A DNA stretch of 64,000 nucleotides from Candidatus Omnitrophota bacterium (lineage in GTDB: Bacteria; Omnitrophota; Omnitrophia; Omnitrophales; JACROU01), in NCBI GenBank assembly GCA_029261035.1, contig JAJDCD010000008.1, positions 186,001 through 250,000 on the forward strand. Reading direction: 5' to 3'. Below are positions 9,289-17,755 of this stretch, in pieces. The notes below the pieces were generated by a model. The model was given only the letters and a program-made list of their open reading frames with translations. It was not told where the DNA came from and did not search any database. Positions within the stretch are counted from its first letter, which is position 1, and each line of letters begins with the position of its first letter. The position numbers and the translations under genes were made by a program.

Positions 9289-9321
9289 TATCGGTTAAAG
9301 TCCCCAAAAACTGAGCCGATA
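9289..9321. promoter_or_regulatory. Inverted repeat in the divergent intergenic region
   Basis: TATCGG at 9289-9294 and CCGATA at 9316-9321 form a 6-bp inverted repeat with a 21-base spacer containing a CCCC-AAAAA run. It lies 44 bases before the zinc-ribbon start codon and between two divergent genes, so it could be an operator or a small leader structure. I do not recognise a known riboswitch. Confidence 0.25.
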
Positions 9322-9364
9322 TTGTTTATACAGTTATGGAATATACTCAAGGAGGAGTGCTCAA

Positions 9365-9559
9365 ATGAAACAACAAACTTACACCTGTTCCTCATGCCAC
9401 GAAAAAGGTGGAGAAGCAAAATTCAAAACTAAAATCTTAAGTATCATTTATAGTTCTAAACACGACAACATCCAAGCTTTCAAGCAAATTAAATGTGCTG
9501 AATGCCATAACTTGGTTACCATCATATACGAAACAATGGATAATAGCTTAACAAACTAA
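9365..9559 (+). CDS. Small zinc-ribbon protein
   Basis: 64 codons, preceded by a strong GGAGGA ribosome site seven bases before the ATG, which argues for a real gene despite its size. Two Cys pairs, CSSC (residues 8-11) and CAEC (44-47), with a lysine-rich segment between them, make a likely four-Cys zinc ribbon. The C-terminal strand NLVTIIYET completes a rubredoxin-like knuckle. Function unknown; similar small ribbons bind nucleic acid or act as regulators. It is one of the few plus-strand genes and converges on the aminotransferase gene, whose stop is two bases away. Confidence 0.75.
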   Translation: MKQQTYTCSSCHEKGGEAKFKTKILSIIYSSKHDNIQAFKQIKCAECHNLVTIIYETMDNSLTN

Positions 9560-9560
9560 G

Positions 9561-10907
9561 CTACTTTCTTCTTTTCTTTTTCAATTCCAAAAAACACTGA
9601 TCTAAGATATCTATTGCTACGTCAAGTTCTGACTTGCTAGCAATCAAAGGTGGAACAATTCTAATTGAATTCTCCCCTGCACCTAAAATCAGAAGACCTT
9701 TTTCAAAAGCAAGATCCACCATCTTATCACGTTCTTTAATAGCCCTTACTTTTGTTTTACGATCTTTAACAAGCTCAACCCCCCACATAAATCCAACACC
9801 TCGAACATCACCAATAATTTCATATTTAGTCTCTAGTTCTTTTAACCTTTTTCCTAAGTAAGGCCCCAATTTTCTTACATTCTTAAGCAATTGCGTTTCC
9901 AATAATTTCAAGGTTGCAACAGCAGAAGCACACGCAACTGGGTTTCCTCCAAATGTAGAAGCATGAGATCCTGGTTTCCAGTCCATTATTTTTTCTGTAG
10001 TCACAATCGCACCCAAAGGCATTCCAGATGCAATCCCTTTAGCCATAGTGATTATGTCAGGTTTAACTTTCCAATGATTAATAGCAAAGCACTCCCCAGT
10101 TCGCCCCATTCCAGCTTGAACTTCATCCATAATTAATAATATGCCGTACTTATGAGCTATCTGTTTTAAGGTTGCATGATATTTAGGTGGAGGAACATTA
10201 AAGCCACCCTCTCCTTGGATAGGCTCCACAATAATTGCTGCAACCTCCTCAGCTGGAAGCACTGTTTTAAAATACTCTTCTTCTATAACTTTCGCACAAT
10301 GAACATCACAACTTGGGTACTTCAGTCCATAAGGACATCGATAACACGTAGCATAAGGCACATGCGTAACCCCAGGAACTAACGGGCTAAACCTTTCCTT
10401 TTGTCTAGATTTACTTCCCGTAAGTGACAAAGCTCCCATAGTACGTCCATGAAAGGCTCCTAGAAAAGCAATTACTTTTTGTCTTTTTGTATGATAACGC
10501 GCACATTTAAAAGCAGACTCAACAGCCTCTGCTCCTGAGTTACAGAAAAATACTTTTTTTCTCCCCTTTTCTAATGGGGCAATCTTTGCTAACTGCTCTG
10601 CTAATGTAACCTGAATTTCATAGTAAAAATCTGTTCCAGACATATGAATCAAACGATCCATCTGTGATTTCATTGCTTTTAATACTTTAGGATGACAATG
10701 CCCCGTATTCGTAACGGATAAACCACACGTAAAATCTAAGAAAAGGTTGCCATCTGGATCCGTAATCCATGCTCCCAAAGCCTTATCCACAACTAAGGGG
10801 TAGGATCGTGTCATTGAAGGAGAGAGAATAAATTCATCACGACGTACAATTTTTTTAGCCTTTGGGCCAGGAAGTATTTTTGATTTGATTCGAGGACGTT
10901 TATTCAT
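9561..10907 (-). CDS. Class III PLP aminotransferase (GABA/beta-alanine/ornithine type)
   Basis: About 448 codons from the ATG at 10907, which has GGGAGGA seven bases upstream; the longer in-frame TTG reading would swallow that site. Motifs: NSGAEAVESAFKCAR for the phosphate pocket, GAFHGRTMGALSLTG, EPIQGEGG, LLIMDEVQAGMGRTG with the PLP aspartate, and the Schiff-base lysine in TMAKGIASGMPLGA. The overall form is that of 4-aminobutyrate or archaeal-type omega-aminotransferases rather than ArgD. A Cys-rich insert (CYRCPYGLKYPSCDVHC) is typical of the gabT-like branch. The aldehyde dehydrogenase just upstream would oxidise the semialdehyde product, so the pair looks like an omega-amino acid degradation route. 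Substrate not determinable here. Confidence 0.88.
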   Translation of the reverse strand: MNKRPRIKSKILPGPKAKKIVRRDEFILSPSMTRSYPLVVDKALGAWITDPDGNLFLDFTCGLSVTNTGHCHPKVLKAMKSQMDRLIHMSGTDFYYEIQVTLAEQLAKIAPLEKGRKKVFFCNSGAEAVESAFKCARYHTKRQKVIAFLGAFHGRTMGALSLTGSKSRQKERFSPLVPGVTHVPYATCYRCPYGLKYPSCDVHCAKVIEEEYFKTVLPAEEVAAIIVEPIQGEGGFNVPPPKYHATLKQIAHKYGILLIMDEVQAGMGRTGECFAINHWKVKPDIITMAKGIASGMPLGAIVTTEKIMDWKPGSHASTFGGNPVACASAVATLKLLETQLLKNVRKLGPYLGKRLKELETKYEIIGDVRGVGFMWGVELVKDRKTKVRAIKERDKMVDLAFEKGLLILGAGENSIRIVPPLIASKSELDVAIDILDQCFLELKKKRRK

Positions 10908-10953
10908 AATAAGTCCTCCCTTCAATTAAATTTTTTATTCCATTTCAACGTTT

Positions 10954-12495
10954 CTATTCATCCATCTGTGCCTTCTGCAATTTGCCACTATAATCCACAA
11001 ACACAGATTTCCATTCTGTAAAAATATCCAAAACCGTACTTCCCGCTTCACGATGTCCATTCCCTGTTTTTTTAACTCCTCCAAAAGGCAAATGAACTTC
11101 AGCACCAATGGTTGGCCCATTCACATAAGTAAGTCCAGCTTCTATATCTCTCACAGCCACCATTGCTTTATTTATATCCCGCGTAAATATAGATGAAGAC
11201 AATCCATAATCTGTAGAATTAAGAACTTTCACTGCTTCATCTAAATTCTTAATTCGGATCAATGCCGTAACAGGGCCAAATATTTCTTCCTGAGCTATTC
11301 TCATATTTGGAGTTACTTCACTGAAAATGGTCGGTTCAAAAAAATACCCCTTTTTATAACCCGCTCCCCTTGGGATACCACCTCCTAATTCCAGCTTTGC
11401 GCCATCTTGTTTTGCTACACCCATATAAGCTTTCACTTTTTGATGCTGCGATTTATTAATCAGCGGACCAACATCTATTTTTTCATTAAGCCCATCCCCC
11501 AAGCGCAATGTCTTTGCTCTTTTAACGAGTCTTCGTTTAAATGTTTCATAGATATCTTTATGCACAATAATTCGGCTCGTTGCTGTACAACGTTGTCCCG
11601 TAGTTCCAAAAGCTCCCCAAACAGCTCCTTCTATCGCTAAATCCAGATCAGCATCATCCATAACTATTTGTGCGTTTTTACCTCCCATTTCCATAGAACA
11701 GTTCTTTATCATTCTTCCACAAGCTTCTCCGATAATGCTTCCCACTTCTGATGAGCCTGTAAAAGAAATTAGACGTGTCTTTGGATGATGAACAATCAAT
11801 TCTCCCGTGCTCGGGCCACCATGAACCAAATTAATCACACCTTTGGGGACTCCCGCTTTTTCTAATATCTCCACAAACATACAAGCAGATGCTGGCGTAT
11901 CTTCTGCCGGTTTAAAGACCATCGTATTTCCACAAATGAGTGCTGGATAAATTTTCCATGAAGGTACCGCAATTGGAAAATTCCAAGGAGTTATAATACC
12001 GCAAACACCAATAGGCATTCTGACAGTCATCGCAAGTTTATTCGGAAGCTCACTCGTGGTGGTTTGCCCCAGTAGCCTTCGACCTTCTCCCGCAATGTAA
12101 TAAGCTGTATCAATGGCTTCTTGGACATCCCCCCGTGTTTCACGAAGAGGTTTCCCCATCTCTCTAGTCATTAATTTCGCCAAAGCTTCTTTTTGTTTCT
12201 CTAATAGTTGTCCGCTACGAAATAAAATTTCCCCTCTCTTAGGAGCCGGCATTTTCCTCCATTGATCAAAAGCTTTTTCAGCAGACATAACAGCTTGGTC
12301 TACATCCTGTTTACCCGAATAAGGAAAAACCCCCACGACATCGTCCGTATTCGCTGGATTTACATTAACAAAAATTCGATCTGTAGAAGATTTTTTCCAA
12401 ACACCCCCAATGAAATTTAAATAAGGTTTTTTTAATGTTAGCTTTTTCTGTCTTCTTTTAGAAGACTTGTACTCTAATAGTGTAAGTGCGCTCAT
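10954..12495 (-). CDS. NAD(P)-dependent aldehyde dehydrogenase
   Basis: 513 codons, standard ALDH superfamily length. Visible landmarks: [30 protein letters not shown] region for cofactor binding (the catalytic Asn is in WNFP), FTGSSEVG for the Rossmann turn, the general base in [11 protein letters not shown], and the catalytic Cys in [12 protein letters not shown]. The C-terminal motif EEIFGPV is present. It probably oxidises the semialdehyde formed by the neighbouring class III aminotransferase, giving succinate, malonate semialdehyde derivatives or glutarate depending on the amine. Its start overlaps the surE stop by four bases (ATGA). Confidence 0.9.
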   Translation of the reverse strand: MSALTLLEYKSSKRRQKKLTLKKPYLNFIGGVWKKSSTDRIFVNVNPANTDDVVGVFPYSGKQDVDQAVMSAEKAFDQWRKMPAPKRGEILFRSGQLLEKQKEALAKLMTREMGKPLRETRGDVQEAIDTAYYIAGEGRRLLGQTTTSELPNKLAMTVRMPIGVCGIITPWNFPIAVPSWKIYPALICGNTMVFKPAEDTPASACMFVEILEKAGVPKGVINLVHGGPSTGELIVHHPKTRLISFTGSSEVGSIIGEACGRMIKNCSMEMGGKNAQIVMDDADLDLAIEGAVWGAFGTTGQRCTATSRIIVHKDIYETFKRRLVKRAKTLRLGDGLNEKIDVGPLINKSQHQKVKAYMGVAKQDGAKLELGGGIPRGAGYKKGYFFEPTIFSEVTPNMRIAQEEIFGPVTALIRIKNLDEAVKVLNSTDYGLSSSIFTRDINKAMVAVRDIEAGLTYVNGPTIGAEVHLPFGGVKKTGNGHREAGSTVLDIFTEWKSVFVDYSGKLQKAQMDE

Positions 12496-13316
12496 TTCCC
12501 CACCCCTTTCAGATTACCCCTCTTCTTTTGCTGGGGCTTTAACATCTTCTTACCTTCAAATCGCTTAGCCACTTCTTTCAAACAATCATAATGTGTCGAA
12601 TCCAGTTGCAACGGAGTTACAGAGACATAACCTTTTTTTATAACTCCTTCATCTGTTTCTATAGAATTATCATTAATAATCATTTCACCTGTTAACTTAT
12701 ATCTTAAAACTCCATTAGCACTCTTTTGCTTTTTAAACACTTCTACAAAACGAGAATCTGCCTGAGGAACAACACGAACTCCTTTTATTTTAGACTTTGG
12801 AAGATCTGGGATATTCACATTCAAAAAAGTATCTCTTGGTAATTTATTCTTAAGACAATCTACAACAACCTGTTTTGCGATTATTGCTGCGCTTTTAAAT
12901 TTTATAGAAGAATTACTTGCTAGAGAAAATGCGACCGAAGGGATCCCGCAAATAAGAGCTTCCCTAGCTCCTGCCACCGTACCGGAATAATAAACAGAAA
13001 CACCTGTGTTTGAACCTTGATTAATGCCAGAAACAACTAAGTCGGGTTGTGATTTCATCAATTCACATAAAGCAAATTTTACACAATCCACAGGAGTTCC
13101 ATGAATGCCGTAAGCAGGCACTTTTTCAACATCCTCAAATGGCGTTACTTCTATATTTTCTCTAAGAGTAACCGCTTGTCCTACAGAGGAACATTGACGG
13201 ATAGGTGCTACAACAAAGCAATCTGCAACACTTCTTAATTCACGCTCTAAAGCAATAATTCCTGGGGCATGAATCCCATCATCATTTGTGATTAAAATAA
13301 GAGGTTTTTTTCCCAT
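12492..13316 (-). CDS. surE: 5'/3'-nucleotidase SurE
   Basis: 274 codons. The N-terminus has the metal-binding ILITNDDGIHAPGI motif; later come VVAPIRQCSSVGQAVTL, GTPVDCVKFAL, VSGINQGSNTGVSVYYSGTVAGAREA, the full SurE signature. The enzyme removes phosphate from nucleoside monophosphates and is linked to stationary-phase survival. The C-terminus has a basic tail (KMLKPQQKKRGNLKG), somewhat longer than in E. coli SurE. Coupled by ATGA overlap to the aldehyde dehydrogenase gene downstream. Confidence 0.96.
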   Translation of the reverse strand: MGKKPLILITNDDGIHAPGIIALERELRSVADCFVVAPIRQCSSVGQAVTLRENIEVTPFEDVEKVPAYGIHGTPVDCVKFALCELMKSQPDLVVSGINQGSNTGVSVYYSGTVAGAREALICGIPSVAFSLASNSSIKFKSAAIIAKQVVVDCLKNKLPRDTFLNVNIPDLPKSKIKGVRVVPQADSRFVEVFKKQKSANGVLRYKLTGEMIINDNSIETDEGVIKKGYVSVTPLQLDSTHYDCLKEVAKRFEGKKMLKPQQKKRGNLKGVGK

Positions 13317-13396
13317 CCCAGCTATCTCCCATAACAGAAAGTTAGACTCATACCTACTTCTCTCATTTGGAACCTTAAAGTAACGTACCGAGTGTG

Positions 13397-13414
13397 ACAG
13401 GTCTTTAGACCTGT
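13397..13414. other. Hairpin ACAGGTC-TTTA-GACCTGT in the surE upstream gap
   Basis: A perfect 7-bp inverted repeat with a TTTA loop lies in the 221-base gap between the YdjC gene and surE. No T-run follows on either strand, so it is not a standard intrinsic terminator. It could be a leader hairpin, a processing site or a weak terminator for the upstream operon. Confidence 0.35.
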
Positions 13415-13537
13415 TATCACCACTACTTATTAAGAAGCTAATTACTCCATTACAAAACTCAAAGGATATCTCTACAAAACTCCTACATCCTTAAGTTTAA
13501 CGCATGAATCTTAATGTGTGAAATCCGATAGAAGTTT

Positions 13538-14299
13538 CTAAAAAAGATCTGTAAAGTAGGTCATTTCGCCAAAATGAATAAGCTCAATATTCTCTTGTTT
13601 AACAAGGTTTTTAAGGCGATCATGAATCAATGCCTTACGCTCCACCTCCCGAGCTTGATTAAAACTGGAAATTTTAGTGAGTTCTTTCGTAACAAACCCT
13701 GGATGAACCATAATTTCAGAAACCCCTTTCGGAAGAGATGAAATTTGCCTGCAAAGAGATGTAAGAGTCCAATGCTTCTTATGATCCAAATCTCCAAAAA
13801 AATAATGAGGAATAGGAATCTTATCCTTAAGCAAACTTCTTCTCACCTCAGAAGTGTTTAAAGGAACAAGACGGTGTGGGATTTTATACTTATAACTTAA
13901 CTTCAATATTACGTTGAATAGATTAGAATATATATGCAAATGATGATGTGTGTCTATGTGAGTTGGCAAAACACCAAAACTATCTTGAAATTGTAGTATC
14001 TGAGCTTCAAACTCTTTCATTAATTTCACTTCAGGAATACTCTTAATTTTTTGAGGACTCATTTTACTGAATGAGCTTTTAAAAGAAGAACTACGAGGCT
14101 CCCCTAAGGTAATGGATAAATGAATCCCCTTACCTAAAAAGGGTCGATTTAATAAGTGTTTGATTTTATTTTTTTTAATAGGGAATGTCATTAAAATTGT
14201 AGTGCTACTTACAACACCCCTATCATGACAATCTAAAATTGCTCGATCAACACCCGATGTCAGATTAAAATCGTCCGCATTTATAATGAGATATTTCAT
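13538..14299 (-). CDS. YdjC/ChbG-type carbohydrate deacetylase
   Basis: 253 codons. NADDFNLTSGVDRAILDC at the N-terminus supplies the metal-binding Asp pair, GIHLSITLGEP the next ligand His, and THIDTHHHLHIY the HxxxxH-like metal site. The C-terminal EIMVHPGF is also characteristic. The family deacetylates N-acetylated sugars such as chitooligosaccharides or hopanoid glucosamine heads (HpnK). No signal peptide is visible, so it acts in the cytoplasm. It precedes no obvious sugar gene; acpS-like and greA lie upstream on the same strand. Exact substrate unknown. Confidence 0.85.
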   Translation of the reverse strand: MKYLIINADDFNLTSGVDRAILDCHDRGVVSSTTILMTFPIKKNKIKHLLNRPFLGKGIHLSITLGEPRSSSFKSSFSKMSPQKIKSIPEVKLMKEFEAQILQFQDSFGVLPTHIDTHHHLHIYSNLFNVILKLSYKYKIPHRLVPLNTSEVRRSLLKDKIPIPHYFFGDLDHKKHWTLTSLCRQISSLPKGVSEIMVHPGFVTKELTKISSFNQAREVERKALIHDRLKNLVKQENIELIHFGEMTYFTDLF

Positions 14300-14311
14300 A
14301 ATTCCTCAACA

Positions 14312-14692
14312 TTAAAACTTTTCAATAACAAGAAAGCCAACAGCCATCTTTTTTTCATGCGCTAAGCTAACCCATACATTTTTCAATTTAAGCACTTCTA
14401 GTTTTAGCTTTAGGTCTCCCGAAAACGAAATATGAGGAGAATGAAAATTTCCTTGCATCACTTCAATCGAACTCATCTGAACACTCTCCAGATCTAAGTT
14501 CAACGCTTTTATGAACGCTTTCTTAACCGCTAGGCGTCCAGCAAAATTTTCTGAGCTTGATTTTTTAAAAGAATGGCAATAATCGATTTCATTGGAAGAA
14601 AAAGTTTCTTTAAGGTAAGTAGATCCATCTGCTTGAATCGCCATAGAGACGTCCTCTATTGATTCAAAGTGCAGGCCTTCAACAAAACTCAT
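14312..14692 (-). CDS. AcpS-like 4'-phosphopantetheinyl transferase homologue with altered metal ligands
   Basis: 126 codons, normal AcpS length. The central ENFAGRLAVKKAFIKAL and C-terminal VWVSLAHEKKMAVGFLVIE align by eye with AcpS motifs (RFAVKEAAAKA; vtlSHe--A-A-v). AcpS transfers phosphopantetheine from CoA to acyl carrier protein using Mg held by an N-terminal Asp and the Glu of KEA. Here the N-terminal segment reads EGLHFESI where G-x-D-I is expected, and KEA is KKA, so both metal ligands appear replaced (Asp to His, Glu to Lys). I checked the KKA codons on the strand. Either a non-catalytic homologue or an enzyme with a different metal site. Lies one base downstream of greA. Confidence 0.65.
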   Translation of the reverse strand: MSFVEGLHFESIEDVSMAIQADGSTYLKETFSSNEIDYCHSFKKSSSENFAGRLAVKKAFIKALNLDLESVQMSSIEVMQGNFHSPHISFSGDLKLKLEVLKLKNVWVSLAHEKKMAVGFLVIEKF

Positions 14693-14693
14693 T

Positions 14694-15161
14694 TTATCTT
14701 TCTATCTTTAAGACTTTATATTTGAGAGTTCCTGCGGGTATTTTAACTTGAACTTCATCCCCAACTTCTTTGTTTAAAAGAGCTTTTCCGACTGGAGAAA
14801 TCATTGAGATTTTACCGTTTGCAAAATCCGCTTCTGCCTGAGAAACAAGATGGTAAAGTATTTTAGTGTCTTTACCGATGTCTTTCAAGGTAACTTTAGC
14901 ACCTATCACAATCTTCGAATTATCGATATCTTGATCATCTAAGATAACAACATGAGACAATTGGTCTGTTAACTCTGCAATTCTTTTTTCCAAATACCCT
15001 TGAGCTTCTTTAGCTGCATCATATTCTGCATTTTCTCTCAAATCACCTTTTTCGCGAGCAACAGCTATGGCTTCAATAATTTCTTTTCTTTTAGTTGTCC
15101 GCAAAAACTCCAATTCTTTTTGCAGCTTTTCTAAACCTTCACGTGTTAAATGTGTAGACAT
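14694..15161 (-). CDS. greA: Transcription elongation factor GreA
   Basis: 155 codons, usual GreA length. The N-terminal coiled coil begins LTREGLEKLQKELEFLRTTKR and contains the tip motif ENAEYDAAKEAQG with the conserved acidic pair that enters the RNA polymerase secondary channel. The C-terminal FKBP-like half has ISMISPVGKALLNKEVGDEV. It restarts backtracked polymerase by stimulating transcript cleavage. Located in a minus-strand run with the HTH-membrane gene upstream and the AcpS-like gene immediately downstream. Confidence 0.97.
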   Translation of the reverse strand: MSTHLTREGLEKLQKELEFLRTTKRKEIIEAIAVAREKGDLRENAEYDAAKEAQGYLEKRIAELTDQLSHVVILDDQDIDNSKIVIGAKVTLKDIGKDTKILYHLVSQAEADFANGKISMISPVGKALLNKEVGDEVQVKIPAGTLKYKVLKIER

Positions 15162-15184
15162 ACCTTCATTCCCTCATAATTCCT

Positions 15185-15487
15185 TTAAGTTTTAACTAAA
15201 AAGTAGTACAAAATATAGCAAACAGCGCATACGGTAAGTATATATAAAGTATAAAATTTAAAAAAATCTTGAATCCTTGACCAAACAGAATACCTCTTAG
15301 CACTTGCTTCTCTTGATAAATCTAACCGACTCTTTACAGTCATAACCTGATTACGATCAAATCGGAGGTATGTACCTCCAATTTTAAAAGCATTCAACTT
15401 GCCCTCCCGAACAAGCTTCATTACTTCGTCATCATCAAGAGACAAATAATGTTTAACTTCTGAGATATTTAATAATTGTTCAGCCAT
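15185..15487 (-). CDS. Small protein: excisionase/MerR-type HTH plus one membrane helix
   Basis: 100 codons from the ATG at 15487; an in-frame TTG 33 bases upstream is less likely. The N-terminal half reads LLNISEVKHYLSLDDDEVMKL then KIGGTYLRFDRNQV, the classic winged-helix excisionase fold with the wing basic residues. The C-terminal half holds a hydrophobic stretch (FYTLYILTVCAVCYILYYFLV, about residues 78-98) ending at the last residues. The HTH would therefore be tethered to the inner face of the membrane. The neighbouring bactofilin carries a related HTH at its C-terminus, so the two may act together. DNA binding is inferred from fold, not shown. Confidence 0.75.
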   Translation of the reverse strand: MAEQLLNISEVKHYLSLDDDEVMKLVREGKLNAFKIGGTYLRFDRNQVMTVKSRLDLSREASAKRYSVWSRIQDFFKFYTLYILTVCAVCYILYYFLVKT

Positions 15488-15577
15488 GATATTCTTTTCT
15501 TTTATGGAATCGAAACACAAAATTATTCTCTGCTAGAACACAATATGGTCCGACTATTCTATTAGAATATATGGTAA

Positions 15578-16114
15578 TTAAGAATTTACTTTTTCTTCTT
15601 GAATCCAACGTTCAATTTGAGAACGCTCGAACACCCAACCATCTTCTTCTAGGGTGGCAGGAATTTTCTTCTTACTTGCCCACTCTTCAACAACTTGCTC
15701 TTCCACTTCTAGAAAACCTGCTACATCTGCCACAGTCATATTATCAAAGTTAACTTCATTGGCTTTACTCGTACTCATAGCAACATTCCCATCTAGAATA
15801 GCCCCTTCTAAACAACTGAAGATAGGAGCGCTAACATTTCCTTCAACACTTGCTGGAGCCGCCAAGGTTAAGCTGGTATATGCTGTGATATCTCCTGTTA
15901 CTTTTCCTGCAATGATAATTTTATCTCCTGTGATATTTGCTTTTACCTTTGCACTATCACCAATCGTTAAGATGCCACGCGTATCTAGTTTACCTTCAAA
16001 GGTTCCATTAATTCTTAAGTTTACAGGATCTTTAAAAGTAATCGTACCTTGCATACTTGCATTTACATCAAGTATTTTTTCTTCAGATTCTTGATTATCC
16101 TTTTTTCTTGCCAT
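15578..16114 (-). CDS. Bactofilin fused to a C-terminal HTH domain
   Basis: About 178 codons from the ATG at 16114, chosen because GGAGG lies eight bases upstream; an earlier in-frame ATG at 16129 would include that site. Residues about 20-110 are a bactofilin beta-helix: repeated short strands with Gly and Val/Ile/Ala (GTFEGKLDTRGILTIGDSA, GKVTGDITAYTSLTLAAPA, GNVSAPIFSCLEGAILDGN). Bactofilins polymerise into filaments on the membrane. The last 55 residues (MTVADVAGFLEVEEQVVEEW and GWVFERSQIERWIQEEK) look like an excisionase/MerR winged HTH. That fusion is unusual; the next gene downstream pairs the same HTH type with a membrane helix. Roles in cell shape or in placing DNA or proteins are inferences. 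Confidence 0.8.
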   Translation of the reverse strand: MARKKDNQESEEKILDVNASMQGTITFKDPVNLRINGTFEGKLDTRGILTIGDSAKVKANITGDKIIIAGKVTGDITAYTSLTLAAPASVEGNVSAPIFSCLEGAILDGNVAMSTSKANEVNFDNMTVADVAGFLEVEEQVVEEWASKKKIPATLEEDGWVFERSQIERWIQEEKVNS

Positions 16115-16270
16115 GGGAGGACCCTCCATTAAGGTTGGTTTGGTTCAACATTGAAGATAATATCATATAACTGATCCCTATAATTGTAAAGACTGTAAAG
16201 GAATGCAATGAGTTACAGAAACCCTTACACACCTATAAATTCATAATTTAGAAGCTCTATCTAAGAAAAA

Positions 16271-17410
16271 TCAACTCCTCAACTGCTCAATCCAACCCGG
16301 AAGAACCTCTAATAAATACTGAATATCCTCCTCTGTAGTCCCATACCCAAATGAAAACCTTACAGCAGAATTCAATCTCGCATCATCCAACTTCATCGCT
16401 TCTAACACATGAGAAGGATCCACCGATCCAGAAGTACATGCAGAACCACTTGATACATAAATATGGTGCCCATCTAAAAACATTAATGAGGCTTCCGTAT
16501 CAACTCCCAAAAAACTCAAGTTAGAGGTATTTGACAGCCTCATGCCCTTATCCCCATTTATAACCACATCTGGAATATGCTTAAGAACAAATGATTCAAA
16601 CCGCTCTTTAAGCTGTTTCATTCTTACTTCTTCGTTTACAATAGATTCTAAAGCTACCTCAATCGCTTTAGTAAAACCTACAATAGATGTTAAGTTCTCT
16701 GTTCCCGCCCGATAATTACTTTCATGATGCCCCCCGACCAACAGAGGTTTTATCTTCTTTTTATCCTTAACCCATAAAGCGCCAACACCTTTAGGGCCTC
16801 CCGTTTTATGAGAGGAAATCGAAATGGATCCTGCATTTAAATGAGTAAAATCATAGTTCATTCTTCCTAAAACTTGCACAGCATCCACATGAAAAAAAAT
16901 GCCCTTACTAGACAACCAATCAGCCAAACCATGAATCGGTTGAATCACTCCAGTTTCGTTATTAGCCGCCATTACGCTCACTAACAATGTTTTGTCACTC
17001 ACAACATTACGAATACTTTCTTCAGACACAACCCCCTTGTCATCGGGATCAACCCAGATGACTTCAAACCCTTTACTCGCTAGTATCTCAGCAGGCCTTA
17101 ATACAGAAAGGTGTTCAATTGAAGAAATTACAATTTGGTTCTTAAAACTGTCTTTATGATGAGCCATTCCCAACAAAGCGAGATTGTTCGCTTCTGTAGC
17201 AGAAGATGTAAAGATTAAATCACCCTCAGACTTCCCTATCAAACTCATTAATTTATTTCTTGAGTCATCTAAAGCAAAGCGTGCCTTCTGCCCCATTTGA
17301 TGAAAGCTAGATGGGTTGCCAAATTGTTCTTTGAGGAAAGGTTGGATAGCATCATAGACTTCAGGACGCATTGGTGAAGTAGCATTATAATCTAAATATA
17401 TGGATTTCAT
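16271..17410 (-). CDS. Cysteine desulfurase (NifS/IscS family)
   Basis: 379 codons. N-terminal YLDYNATSPMRPEV; FTSSATEANNLALLG; VMAANNETGVIQPI; HVDAVQVLG; the PLP lysine in SISSHKTGGPKGVGALWV; and the active-site loop Cys in VSSGSACTSGSVDPSHVL. The enzyme takes sulfur from cysteine for Fe-S clusters, thiolated tRNA and cofactors. The short SSGSACTSGS loop matches the class I NifS/IscS branch. No IscU or scaffold gene is adjacent; cutA and uvrA lie upstream in the same run, six bases and one overlap apart. It could serve iron-sulfur assembly or tRNA thiolation. Confidence 0.93.
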   Translation of the reverse strand: MKSIYLDYNATSPMRPEVYDAIQPFLKEQFGNPSSFHQMGQKARFALDDSRNKLMSLIGKSEGDLIFTSSATEANNLALLGMAHHKDSFKNQIVISSIEHLSVLRPAEILASKGFEVIWVDPDDKGVVSEESIRNVVSDKTLLVSVMAANNETGVIQPIHGLADWLSSKGIFFHVDAVQVLGRMNYDFTHLNAGSISISSHKTGGPKGVGALWVKDKKKIKPLLVGGHHESNYRAGTENLTSIVGFTKAIEVALESIVNEEVRMKQLKERFESFVLKHIPDVVINGDKGMRLSNTSNLSFLGVDTEASLMFLDGHHIYVSSGSACTSGSVDPSHVLEAMKLDDARLNSAVRFSFGYGTTEEDIQYLLEVLPGWIEQLRS

Positions 17411-17416
17411 TGAAGG

Positions 17417-17755
17417 TTAACTCTTTTTTCTTTTATCTGATAGTTTCACACTTTGACTGATCCAACGCAAATACGATTCATCACCTTCACTCACATCTAT
17501 CGCTAGAATCTCCGGAACGTCATAAGGATGAACTTGCTTCAAATACTTCATCAGTGCTTTCAATTTCGTCTGAGTTGTCTTTATGAACAAAAGAACTTCT
17601 GCAGAGCTCTCAACTTTATTTTTCCACAAATAAAAGGATTGCCCCTTTGGAAAAGCATGAACACAGGCACATAAACGCTCCCTTAATAACTGCTTTGATA
17701 CCTGCTCTGCTTTTTTCTGGTTAGGTAACGTGGAAAAGACGATTTTATACTTCAT
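17417..17755 (-). CDS. cutA: Divalent-cation tolerance protein CutA
   Basis: 112 codons. Family marks: VFSTLPNQKKAEQVSKQLL, the LCACVH segment, FYLWKNKVESSAEVLLFIKT, and the C-terminal HPYDVPEILAIDV motif. CutA proteins form very stable trimers; they affect copper sensitivity in E. coli, but the molecular role is unsettled. The start overlaps the 3' end of uvrA by 11 bases, so translation is probably coupled; the cysteine desulfurase follows six bases on. Confidence 0.93.
   Translation of the reverse strand: MKYKIVFSTLPNQKKAEQVSKQLLRERLCACVHAFPKGQSFYLWKNKVESSAEVLLFIKTTQTKLKALMKYLKQVHPYDVPEILAIDVSEGDESYLRWISQSVKLSDKRKKS

Noticed and set aside
9289-9321. Known riboswitch in the 9.2 kb gap
   Set aside because: Only a 6-bp inverted repeat is visible; I could not match the conserved core of any riboswitch class.
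13397-13414. Intrinsic terminator upstream of surE
   Set aside because: The hairpin is good but no T-run follows in either direction, so it is listed only as a hairpin.
14312-14692. Ordinary active AcpS
   Set aside because: Both expected metal ligands are replaced, so I call it only an AcpS-like homologue.
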